From: Bacteroidia bacterium
GTDB taxonomy: Bacteria > Bacteroidota > Ignavibacteria > SZUA-365
Reading direction: 5' to 3'
Assembly: GCA_027493955.1 (NCBI GenBank)
Contig: JAOSJT010000001.1
Coordinates: 1,847,131-1,911,130 of the forward strand
DNA: 64,000 bases
Part shown: in pieces, positions 18,612 to 27,800 of the stretch
Numbering within the stretch: position 1 is the stretch's first letter
Layout: each line of letters opens with the position of its first letter
Program-made: the position numbers and the translations under genes
Notes under the pieces: model-generated
Databases searched by the model: none
What the model was told of the DNA's origin: nothing
What the model saw: only the letters and a program-made list of their open reading frames with translations

Positions 18612-18997
18612 GCCGCTTCCCTCCTTTCGCGGAGGCGAACAACAAACCATCCTGCCACAGCGCCGACACCAGCCGTCAGCAAGCCCAGTAACGCTGCGAT
18701 GATCAGTTCGAACGGCCAGAGATTATGGGACGTGGGATCCATGATGGCCTCGACGATGACGCGGAGCAGAACCAGAAATGGTAACGCGGACCCAATGAGA
18801 AGCACACTGCTCAGCCAGAATGCTTTGCGCAACGTCACGAGCAGCATGGCGGCGAAAGCGGCAACAAGCAATCCCGGCGCTATGAGCGTCGTGGGAAGTG
18901 AGACCTGACTGTACGGGACGACCCAATACGGTAAGCCCGAGGAGAGCACAGACAGCGCGAAAGCCGCGATCCTCCATGTTGTATCGGATAGCTTCAT
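18608..18997 (-). CDS. Four-helix membrane protein, unknown function
   Basis: This 129-aa hydrophobic protein has about four transmembrane segments, starting MKLSDTTWRI and ending in the basic tail VVRLRERREAA. No family was recognised. The start is set at ATG 18997 because upstream codons add a non-membrane, Cys/His-rich peptide and because short GTGAAGA repeats begin there. The ribosome-binding site is poor. It forms a two-gene unit with the 80-aa protein downstream. Confidence 0.65.
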   Translation of the reverse strand: MKLSDTTWRIAAFALSVLSSGLPYWVVPYSQVSLPTTLIAPGLLVAAFAAMLLVTLRKAFWLSSVLLIGSALPFLVLLRVIVEAIMDPTSHNLWPFELIIAALLGLLTAGVGAVAGWFVVRLRERREAA

Positions 18998-19051
18998 GTC
19001 AGTGTTGGTATAAAGTGAAGAGTGAAGAGCGCACACCCTGTCATGCACTTT

Positions 19052-19082
19052 GAAAGGACCCGCCGTTTTGGCGGGTCCTTTC
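19052..19082 (-). terminator. Hairpin terminator after the OmpA gene
   Basis: A 13-bp perfect stem (GAAAGGACCCGCC and its complement) encloses a 5-base loop. It lies 72 bp past the stop of the minus-strand OmpA gene. It is symmetrical and could also end plus-strand transcripts. Confidence 0.75.
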
Positions 19083-19153
19083 CGGTTGTCATGTGTCGGG
19101 ATTGAAGGATTTCATCGAGACGCTGTCCGTTGAAACGTCTTTCCGGAATCCGA

Positions 19154-21043
19154 CTATTTATCGCAGGTCTGTGTCACAACGATGGAGATGCGGCGGTTGA
19201 GTTTGCGAATGGCTTCGATTTGCGCGGCCGTCATCTTTCTCAAGGTCTTGCCGGTGGGTTCCTTTACCTTGGGCTGGCTGGATCCGTAACCGGCAGTCTG
19301 CGCAATAACCTCTGGCTTGATGCCGCGCTCGATCAGCCACGCGCGCACACGATTGGCGCGCATCTCCGACAGTTCCTGATTGCGTGTGGGATTGCCTTCG
19401 GAAGAGGCGTGGCCCTCGATGCGAATCCGCAAGCCTTCGCATTGCCGTACGAACGCGAGCAGCGTATCGAGGTTGGCGGCGGTCTGCGGAAATTCGTAGT
19501 TGAACTCATCGGTGTTCACGATGAAAAAGATATCCGGGAAGTCCACTCTTGTACCCACCTTCGGCGCGGCGGGACAACCGTTGCGCCCCTCTTCTTCGCT
19601 CTTCACGCCGCGGATCAACGGACAGTCGTCCTCGCTGTCGATGATGGTGTCGCCGTCGGTATCGGGATTGAGAGGATCGGTGCGATAGCGATCACTGAGT
19701 TCCTCACCGTCCTTGAGGCGATCTTTGTCGGTATCCGGATCGAGGGGATTCGTCTTGTGTTTGAGCACTTCATCACCATCGCTCAGGCGGTCGTTGTCCG
19801 AATCCACTTCCTTCGGATTGGTTTTATAGCGCTGCACCTCATCACCGTCGCGCAGGCCATCCCCGTCGCTGTCCGCGAGCATGGGATTGGTGTTGGTGGT
19901 GTTCACCTCTTCACCGTCGGTCAGTCCGTCGGCGTCCGTGTCCCGCGCGGCCGGATCGGTTTTGAACTTCCTGATCTCCTCCCCATCGGGGAGACCATCC
20001 TCATCCGTGTCCACCCTGATGGGATCGGTTTTGTGATCCCGCACCTCATCTCCGTCCAGCAGACCGTCGCCGTCACTGTCCGCCGTCATGGGATCGGATT
20101 TTCTGGCGATTTCCTCGCCGTCGTTGAGGCCGTCGCTGTCCGTGTCCGGTTTGATGGGTGACGTGTTGTGCAGTTTGATTTCATCGAAATCCGTAAGATT
20201 GTCGCCGTCCGAATCCGCTTTCTTCGGATCCGTGGTATAGATTCGCACCTCTTCGTAATCGTTGAGTCCGTCCCCATCCGTGTCAGGATTTTTGGGATCC
20301 GTGCCAATGCGCTCCTCTTCCTCATCGTTGAGGCCATCCTTATCCGTGTCGCGGGTGCCGAAGAGATAATAGGATAAGCCGATGCCGAAGGTCAGGAAGG
20401 CATCATCGCTGCTGCCCTCCTCCAAGACGTCGTCGAAGAAATCCGTCCCCGTCAGGCGCATCGTCGCTCTGCCGTTGAGCACGAGATTGCTGGTCAGGTA
20501 GGATTCGAAGCCGAAGCCGAGAGGTATCGACAACTGCCTGGCTTCGTACTTGTCGTTCGCGATATTGGGCAACTTCTCGTTGGAGTAGATGTTTGCCGCA
20601 TTCCATTCGAGCATGCCGACTCCTCCGAAGATGAAGGGAACGACACGCTGCGACGGGAACGCATTGATGGAGAGCACGAGATCGTAGGTGGAGAAGCGTA
20701 ACGCGTTTTTCTCCTCGATCAGGGCGCTCGTACCGGGGTACAGCCCTCCCAGGGTATTGCCCGGTCCGAAGTATTCCGGACGTTCCCGAATAATGGTGTT
20801 GTCAATTTTATAGCGCGCCTGCCCGAAACCCACGACGGCATGCAGCGACAGATACGGAATGATGTTATAACGCGCAAACCCATCACCGGCGAGCCAGAAT
20901 TGGTTATCGGTGAATTCTCCCCAGTATTTCACGCCTCCTCCCTCGAATCCGAACGCCACATGGCCGCCTGCGACCTGTGCGTTTGACATGCCGGTGGCCA
21001 AGAGCAGCATGAGCAGCATGAGACGAACTGCTTTGTGTGCCAT
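19154..21043 (-). CDS. OmpA-family outer membrane protein with thrombospondin type 3 repeats
   Basis: This 629-aa envelope protein has a signal peptide (MAHKAVRLMLLMLLLATGMSN), an N-terminal outer-membrane beta-barrel (about 25-220), about eleven thrombospondin type 3 calcium-binding repeats (DTDGDGLNDGEE-like, about 225-480), and a C-terminal OmpA peptidoglycan-binding domain. The OmpA domain is shown by IEGHASSEG, ELSEMRANRVRAWLIERGI and GYGSSQP. It links outer membrane to peptidoglycan, and the Asp-rich linker is expected to be stiffened by calcium. AGAGAGGATGTC before ATG 21043 fixes the start. The repeats are also tandem at DNA level and so prone to copy-number change. Confidence 0.94.
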   Translation of the reverse strand: MAHKAVRLMLLMLLLATGMSNAQVAGGHVAFGFEGGGVKYWGEFTDNQFWLAGDGFARYNIIPYLSLHAVVGFGQARYKIDNTIIRERPEYFGPGNTLGGLYPGTSALIEEKNALRFSTYDLVLSINAFPSQRVVPFIFGGVGMLEWNAANIYSNEKLPNIANDKYEARQLSIPLGFGFESYLTSNLVLNGRATMRLTGTDFFDDVLEEGSSDDAFLTFGIGLSYYLFGTRDTDKDGLNDEEEERIGTDPKNPDTDGDGLNDYEEVRIYTTDPKKADSDGDNLTDFDEIKLHNTSPIKPDTDSDGLNDGEEIARKSDPMTADSDGDGLLDGDEVRDHKTDPIRVDTDEDGLPDGEEIRKFKTDPAARDTDADGLTDGEEVNTTNTNPMLADSDGDGLRDGDEVQRYKTNPKEVDSDNDRLSDGDEVLKHKTNPLDPDTDKDRLKDGEELSDRYRTDPLNPDTDGDTIIDSEDDCPLIRGVKSEEEGRNGCPAAPKVGTRVDFPDIFFIVNTDEFNYEFPQTAANLDTLLAFVRQCEGLRIRIEGHASSEGNPTRNQELSEMRANRVRAWLIERGIKPEVIAQTAGYGSSQPKVKEPTGKTLRKMTAAQIEAIRKLNRRISIVVTQTCDK

Positions 21044-21432
21044 GACATCCTCTCTATTGTTACGATTATTGATGCTGTTATCTGTAGAACCTCTTCTTCG
21101 CGAGGCGCTCTGCCAATTGCGCGGGTTCACCCGTCCTTAATATGGATATCGTCGGAAAAACGACAACTGTGCGCATGGGAATTGAACATGCATGGAACGA
21201 ATATATCCGTTGGTGCTGAATTGTTTGCTGTTGCGCACTATTTACTGGAATTTCACGAGAAATCAAACTATGATGCACCATTTTTTTCCGACCGGCGGTA
21301 CGACTCCGTATCGGCGGACTACGATGGTAGCGCATCCGCACACTCTGGAGAATCCGCTATATTGTCGTACATCTCCTGCGAGAGAGTCCGTCCTATCTTA
21401 CGAATGTCGCATCCAACTCCGGAAAGCAATCC
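21044..21432. other. Divergent intergenic region
   Basis: This 389-bp stretch lies between the OmpA gene (minus) and the GH92 gene (plus). No gene or clear consensus promoter was found, though it must hold promoters for both directions. It contains A/T-rich patches near 21238-21290. Confidence 0.4.
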
Positions 21433-23802
21433 ATGGCCAATCGCAATCGTTCAGGCGTATGTCGCGCGAGTGTGCTCCAGTGCGCGATGTTCGTCGCTCT
21501 GATTCTCGTATCTGCAACGCTGGGACTTCCTGCCCAGGAAATCCGCTACACGGAGTATGTGAATCCCTTCATCGGCACCGACCGCATGGGGCATACGTTT
21601 CCCGGTGCGGTCGCTCCGTTCGGTTTCGTGCAATTGAGTCCGGATACGGACACGATCAGCTACGAGAAAGACGGTGCGTACAATCCGCGCGTGTACGAAT
21701 ATTGCGCGGGGTATCAGTACCGCGATTCCACCATCGTGGGTTTCAGTCATACGCATTTCAGCGGAACGGGACGTGCCGATCTGGGCGATTTCCTCATCAT
21801 GCCCACCACCGGCGAAGTGCAACTCAATCCCGGCATCGCCCAAAATCCCGACGGCGGCTACCGCTCACGTTTCTCGCACGACACTGAAAGCGCCGGCCCC
21901 GGATACTATCGTGTGCGGCTCGACGACTACGCCATCGTCGCCGAGCTCACCGCGACAGAGCGCGTCGGCTTCCATCGCTACACCTTCGAGCGCGGCGGTG
22001 CGGCAAACATCATACTGGATTTGATGCACGGCATATACAACACTCCTGAAAAAAACGTGTGGACCTTCGTGCGCGTCGAAAACGAACGGCTGATCACCGG
22101 TTACCGGATGACCAGCGGCTGGGCGCGTACACGTGTGCTGTACTTCGCGATGGAATTCGATACACCGTTCAGCGCGTACGGACACAGGAAATACGACACG
22201 GGAATCTACCGGGGCTTTTACAGAAAATTCGACGAGTCGAAGAATTTTCCGGAAATGGCGGGCCGGCAGCTTCGTGCATACTTTTCCTTCGATACGCGCG
22301 AAGGCGAGACGGTTCAGATCAAATTCGCGCTCTCGGCGGTGAGCACCGAAGGCGCGCTGAACAACCTCCGGACGGAAACACCTGATTGGGACTTTTCGAA
22401 AACCCGGGCCGCGACATCGGAGCAATGGAACAGAGAGCTCGCCCGCGTCCACGCCGACTTCCTCTCCGATGACGATCGCACCGTCTTCTACACCGCGCTG
22501 TATCACAGTTTCATCAGTCCATCGCTGTACGAAGACGTCGACGGATCCTATCGTGGTCTCGATCAGAGCATTCACCGTTCGGAGGGCTTCACGAATTACA
22601 GCACGTTTTCCTTGTGGGACACGTACCGCGCGCTGCATCCCCTGTTCACACTCCTGCAGCCAACGCGGACGAACGACATGATTGAATCCATGCTCGCGCA
22701 TCAGCAACAAAGCGTGCACGGCATGCTCCCGGTATGGTCGCATCACGCGAATGAGAACTGGTGCATGATCGGCTATCACGCTGTGTCCGTGATCGCCGAC
22801 GCGGCCGTGAAAGGAGTGTACACCGGCGATCTCAAGCGCGCACTCGATGCCTGCGTCGCCACCGCGACCTATGGTCCCTACGACGGCATTGCCGAGTACA
22901 TGCAACGCGGATATGTACCCCAGGAGCGGAGCCGCAACTCGGTCAGCATGACGCTGGAATACGCCTACGACGACTGGGCCATCTCGCGGCTCGCCGCGCT
23001 TGCCGGAAACAGCGACGCTGAGGATACCTTCCGCCGCCGATCCGGGTTCTGGCGGCACTGCTACGACCCCTCCATCGGATTCATGCGTCCGAAAAGCGCG
23101 GACGGTGTATGGATGCGCGATTTCGACCCGCTCGGCACGCACGGGCAGGGCTTCATCGAAGGAAACGCCTGGAATTACGGCCTGTACGTTCCGCATGACG
23201 TCGAGGGATTGATTGCGCGCATGGGTGGGCAGACGCGCTTCACCGCTTTCCTCGACTCACTGTTCGTGATGCACCTCGACGACCGGCACTTCGAACACAC
23301 GGAAGACATCACGCGCGACGGCATCATCGGCAGCTATGTGCACGGCAACGAGCCGGGACATCACATCCCCTATCTGTACAATTGGACTGCGTCGCCATGG
23401 AAAACGGAGACGACAGTCCGCATGATCCTGGACAGCATGTACGCCAACAGGCCGGACGGACTGTGCGGCAACGACGACTGCGGACAGATGAGCGCCTGGT
23501 ACATTTTCAGCGCACTGGGCTTCTACCCTGTCGCTCCCGGATCCGACCGGTATTATTTCGGGAGTCCCCTCGTGCGTAGCGCCCGCATTCATTTCGAGAA
23601 CGGAAACATGCTCACCATCACCGCCTCACAACAGAAACGCGAGAACGTCCATGTACGCGATATCATTCTCAACGGACGCTCCCTCGGTCGGCGCTATATC
23701 ACACATGCCGAGCTGACTGAAGGCGGGGAGTTGGAGTTCGTAATGGGAAACGCAGAATTCGGAACACAGAATTCGCAGAATAAACAGAACACGCAGAAAT
23801 AA
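21433..23802 (+). CDS. GH92-family alpha-mannosidase, exported
   Basis: This 789-aa protein matches glycoside hydrolase family 92, calcium-dependent exo-alpha-mannosidases that trim alpha-mannosides such as N-glycans. Family motifs are visible: FIGTDRMGHTFPGAVAPFG near the N-terminus, FSHTHFSGTG, GNEPGHHIPYLYNW near 638 with the catalytic acid region, and GNDDCGQMSAWYIFSALGFYPV near 679. A signal sequence (about 1-34, ending LGLPAQ) sends it to the periplasm or surface. There is no lipobox and no T9SS tail. It stands alone, with no SusC/D pair nearby, so this is not a typical polysaccharide utilisation locus. The last residues are rich in Gln and Asn (TQNSQNKQNTQK), next to repeats. Confidence 0.95.
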   Translation: MANRNRSGVCRASVLQCAMFVALILVSATLGLPAQEIRYTEYVNPFIGTDRMGHTFPGAVAPFGFVQLSPDTDTISYEKDGAYNPRVYEYCAGYQYRDSTIVGFSHTHFSGTGRADLGDFLIMPTTGEVQLNPGIAQNPDGGYRSRFSHDTESAGPGYYRVRLDDYAIVAELTATERVGFHRYTFERGGAANIILDLMHGIYNTPEKNVWTFVRVENERLITGYRMTSGWARTRVLYFAMEFDTPFSAYGHRKYDTGIYRGFYRKFDESKNFPEMAGRQLRAYFSFDTREGETVQIKFALSAVSTEGALNNLRTETPDWDFSKTRAATSEQWNRELARVHADFLSDDDRTVFYTALYHSFISPSLYEDVDGSYRGLDQSIHRSEGFTNYSTFSLWDTYRALHPLFTLLQPTRTNDMIESMLAHQQQSVHGMLPVWSHHANENWCMIGYHAVSVIADAAVKGVYTGDLKRALDACVATATYGPYDGIAEYMQRGYVPQERSRNSVSMTLEYAYDDWAISRLAALAGNSDAEDTFRRRSGFWRHCYDPSIGFMRPKSADGVWMRDFDPLGTHGQGFIEGNAWNYGLYVPHDVEGLIARMGGQTRFTAFLDSLFVMHLDDRHFEHTEDITRDGIIGSYVHGNEPGHHIPYLYNWTASPWKTETTVRMILDSMYANRPDGLCGNDDCGQMSAWYIFSALGFYPVAPGSDRYYFGSPLVRSARIHFENGNMLTITASQQKRENVHVRDIILNGRSLGRRYITHAELTEGGELEFVMGNAEFGTQNSQNKQNTQK

Positions 23803-23838
23803 TGGTGAAAAGGTAAAAAAGTAAAAAGGTGAAAAGGT
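23803..23838 (+). repeat. Purine-rich short tandem repeat
   Basis: Units resembling GTGAAAAG and GTAAAAAG alternate four times directly after the GH92 stop codon. This is an imperfect octamer relative of the GTGAAGA heptamer tracts found elsewhere in the window. Confidence 0.6.
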
Positions 23839-23840
23839 TC

Positions 23841-24497
23841 CAGCCCGTAGGGCGACACCTCCCGTAACCCCATACGTAAGTATGGGGGCCACGCATCCTC
23901 CCTAGCACCTCAACTCCCAGCCCGCAGGGCGGCACATGGAAAAGTGAAGAGTGAAGGGTGAAGAGCCCGAAGGGCGACACTTCCCGCAACCCCATACGTA
24001 AGTATGGGGGCCACGCACCCTCCCTACCACCTCAACTCCCAGCCCGCAGGGCGACACATGGAAAAGTGAAGAGTGAAGGGTGAAGAGTGAAGAGCCCGCA
24101 GAGCGACACTTCCCGTAACCCCATACGTAAGTATGGGGGCCACGCACACTCCCTACTACCTCGACTCCCAGCCCGCAGGGCGGCACATGGAAAAGTGAAG
24201 AGTGAAGGGTGAAGAGTGAAGAGCCCGCAGAGCGACACTTCCCGTAACCCCATACGTAAGTATGGGGGCCACGCACACTCCCTACTACCTCGACTCCCAG
24301 CCCGCAGGGCGGCACTTCCCGTAACCCCATACGTAAGTATGAGGGCCACGCACCTCCCTACCACCTCGACTCCCAGCCCGCAGGGCGACACTTCCCGTAA
24401 CCCCATACGTAAGTATGGGGGCCACGCATCCTCCCTAGCACCTCAACTCCCAGCCCGCAGGGCGACACTTCCCGTGACCCCATAAGTAAGTGTGAGT
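23841..24497 (+). repeat. Seven-copy array of a hairpin repeat (CCCCATAC-GTAA-GTATGGGG)
   Basis: Seven copies of a 20-bp perfect or near-perfect palindrome, with an 8-bp stem and GTAA tetraloop, start at 23868, 23990, 24119, 24248, 24325, 24401 and 24478. The fifth and seventh copies have mismatches. Spacing is 122, 129, 129, 77, 76 and 77 bp. Between palindromes lies a conserved segment that includes a second small hairpin (GCCC-GCA-GGGC) and GCGACACTTCCCGTAA. The longer units carry an inserted GTGAAGA-type heptamer tract (for example 24063-24095). Short minus-strand reading frames across the array repeat the same peptide and are artefacts. Function is unknown; it resembles REP-type arrays. 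Confidence 0.9.
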
Positions 24498-24813
24498 TCC
24501 GCAGGTTGATACTTCCTCGTCCCATGTGAACAGTGAGAATGCGATACCGATTCTTCGGTGCCGTGCATAATCTCTTTGATCGTGGTTCTGGTGTTGTCTT
24601 CCGCCGCGTCCATTTCTCATACATAATATTTGCTTTTATAATATTTCCGGTACATATTGGGGGGTTGTTCATACGTACATATCCCTGAACACCCGCCGAG
24701 GAGGCAGTATGGCCTTCGAGGCAGTTGGTGAAGCGATACACCGGATCATGCAACAGTACGTGTTGCTGAATGTGGCAAAGTCACCCTCTATTTCTTACGC
24801 GGAGAAGAACAAT
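24498..24813. other. Upstream region of the large adhesin gene
   Basis: This region holds A/T-rich sequence near 24618-24650 (ACATAATATTTGC, a partial promoter match) and a very strong GAGGAGG ribosome-binding site before ATG 24709. That ATG is in frame with the adhesin gene and is a possible alternative start. Confidence 0.4.
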
Positions 24814-27800
24814 ATGAGAAGATATATACGAAGATCAGGTCTTTTGCTGATGTCGGCGGTGCTGCTCCTCGCGGCCCTGTTGCCAGTCGGATCAGCGTTC
24901 GCGCAGCGGCGAGGCGTACCCTCGTTACCTGTGTACACTCCCTCGCAGGCGCCGTATGCACGGGCAGCCAGAGGAGCCATGATTTCTCCCCTCAACAGTA
25001 CGGGGGCGGTTTCGGGTCCCGGTATGCAATCACAGCATGCCATAGCAGCATTCAGCGTTACGAATACCAACGACGCCGGCGCCGGCAGTCTGCGGCAGGC
25101 GATTCTTGACGCGAACGCCGCGGCGGGATCGGACATTATCACGTTTACCGTCACCGGCACGATCACACTCACCAGTGGAGAGCTGACAATTAGCGGCGAC
25201 CTGACAATCAGCGGACCGGGTGCCGGACAACTCACCGTAAGCGGAGGCAACAGCAGCCGTGTGTTTGTTGTCCATGGCGGCTCGACGGTCACAATGAGCG
25301 GGCTTACCATCGCCGAAGGCAATGTGGCAGCGTTCGGTGGAGGGATTCTCAGCAGCGCGAATCTTACAATCGACAAATGCGTCATCACCGGTAATACCGC
25401 CTCAGGATTCAATTCGGGTGGCGGCATTTTTTCTGACGGTACCCTCACCATTACGAATTCATTGATCACGGGAAATTCCTGCGATTTCGGCGCGGGTCTG
25501 GCTCAGTACGCTCCCGGCACCGCGACGCTCACGAACACCACGGTTACCGCCAATTCTGGTATCACCGGCGGGACAGGCGTAGGATTGCTTTCGGGATTCA
25601 GCGGAGCACTGATCAATCTCAATAATTGCACCATCGCGAATAACACCTTTGCCGGTGCCGCCGCCGGCGGGCTTTTCGTCGGTGGAGGCGGGGCGAATGC
25701 GACGTACAGGAACACCATTTTCGCCGGAAATACCGCTCCGAATCTCGCCAACGGAGGTGGTACACTCACATCCCTTGGCCACAACATCGCCGACGACGGC
25801 ACCGGACTGCTCATCGCACCCGGCGATCAGCCATTTACCGATCCGATGCTTGCGCCTCTTGGCAGCTATGGCGGCCCCACGCAGGTGCATCCGCCGATGT
25901 TCGGCAGCCCCGCGATCGATGCCGGCAACAATACGGGCGTCGCGGCTTTCGACCAGCGCGGAGTTACCCGTGTCGCGGACGCAAATTGCGACGGAAACGC
26001 CATCGTGGATATCGGTGCTGTGGAACTTCAGCAGTACGTCGTCACCAATCCCGGTGATGGCGGCCCCGGCAGTCTTCGCGATGCGCTCGTGGCCAACAAC
26101 AGCCAGGGATTCGGTGTCGTGTGTTTCAGCATCGGCATCAGCGGTACATCTCATTCGCTCACTCCCGCGACGATGTATTCCCCGATTACACGTCCGGTGT
26201 ATCTGGACGCTTGGTCGCAGGGCGGCAGCAGTTATAACGGCCCCCCACTGATAGAGATCAACGGCAGCAGTGTCACCAACGGCTTCGGTTTCGCCGTACT
26301 GAACACGAAATACAGCATTATTCGTGGCTTCACCATTAACCGTTTCACGGGCACCAACAACGGCGCGGCGATTATTCTGTTCGGACCGGGCAGCGACAGG
26401 AACTGGGTGTACGGCAACCGGCTTGGGACCGATCCCGCAGGAAACGCGGCGCTCGGAAGTTCCATGGTCGGTGTGTTCCTGTTCGATGGCGCCAACAACA
26501 ACATTATCGGCAGCAACGCCGACGGGGTCAACGACGCCGCGGAAAGAAATCTCATTTCCGGTAATTCGCGCCAGGGCATCATGTTATGGGGCTTCACGAA
26601 CCTCGCCAACGACAACAAAATCTATGGCAACATCATCGGTATGAATGCGACCGGCTCCTCGGCGCTGCCCAACGGCACGGGTGTGTATCTTCAGGACGGC
26701 AGTTCCAGAAATCAGATCGGCGGGAATGATCCGGCAATGGCGAACACCATTTCCGGAAACAGCCTGCAGGGAGTCCGCATTACGCACTCCACCAGCGACA
26801 GCAACGCTATCGTCCGCAACATCATTTCCAACAATGGCAATGCCGGCGTCGCCGTGTCAGATGGGACCGGGAACCGGATCAACGGCAACAGCATAGTGGG
26901 CAACGCAGCTCTCGGCATCGACCTCGATTTAAACGGAATCACGTTGAATGATCCGGGCGATGGTGACTCGGGTGGAAACGACAGACAAAACTTCCCGATT
27001 CTCACCAGCGTGATCGATAATGCTGGTACCACAACGGTCAGCGGAACGCTGAACAGCACGCCTTCGACGACATTCCTCGTTGAGGTCTTTTCGCAGCCCG
27101 CATGCGACCCCTCCGGACACGGCGAAGGCGCCACGCTCGTGCAATCACTCCCGGTCACTACCGACGGCAGTGGAAACGCGGTGTTCAGTTTCGCCCTCGC
27201 CACCGCGACAGCTCCCGGCACGATGTTCACCGCCACCGCTACGAATCCGGCAGGAAGCACATCGGAGTTTTCCGCCTGCCGCCGCGTCAACCACCCGCCG
27301 GTGGCTGTTGCCGGCCCCGATCAGGTTCTCGAGTGCGTGTCCGGAGCCGGCACAATCGCTGTGCTCGATGGCAGCGGCTCATCCGATGCGGACGGCGATG
27401 CGCTTACCTACACCTGGCGTGAGAACAATGTCGTGATCGCCGGGCCCAGCAATTCACCCACATCACCGGTGTTGTTCCAGCTTGGAACGCATATCGTCGA
27501 ACTCACCGTCTCTGATCCGGATGGACAGATCGGGCTCGACACCGTGGTTATTCGCATTCGCGACACCACACCGCCGGTCATCACCGCCCCGGCAGCGGTC
27601 ATCGCAAGCAACGATCTCAACGTTTGCGGTCGCGCGCTTGCAAACACGCCGCTCGGCGCTCCCGTCGCTTCCGACATTTGCGGCAGCGTCACCATCACGA
27701 ACAACGCCCCATCGCTCTTCCCGGTCGGCACCACGACTGTCACCTGGAGGGCCACGGACGGCTCCGGGAACACGGCGACCGCCACACAGCTCGTGACCAT

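Noticed and set aside
19130..20161. Plus-strand 343-codon frame
   Set aside because: It is antisense to the OmpA gene. The length comes from the period and codon bias of the calcium-binding repeats.
21865..23196. Minus-strand 443-codon frame
   Set aside because: It is entirely antisense to the well-supported GH92 gene, with no recognisable domain.
23902..24406. Minus-strand 124-142-codon frames rich in Gly, Cys and Trp
   Set aside because: They are repeated translations of the hairpin array.
23841..24497. CRISPR-like array
   Set aside because: The spaces between palindromes are near-identical rather than unique, spacing falls in two length classes, and no cas gene is in the window.
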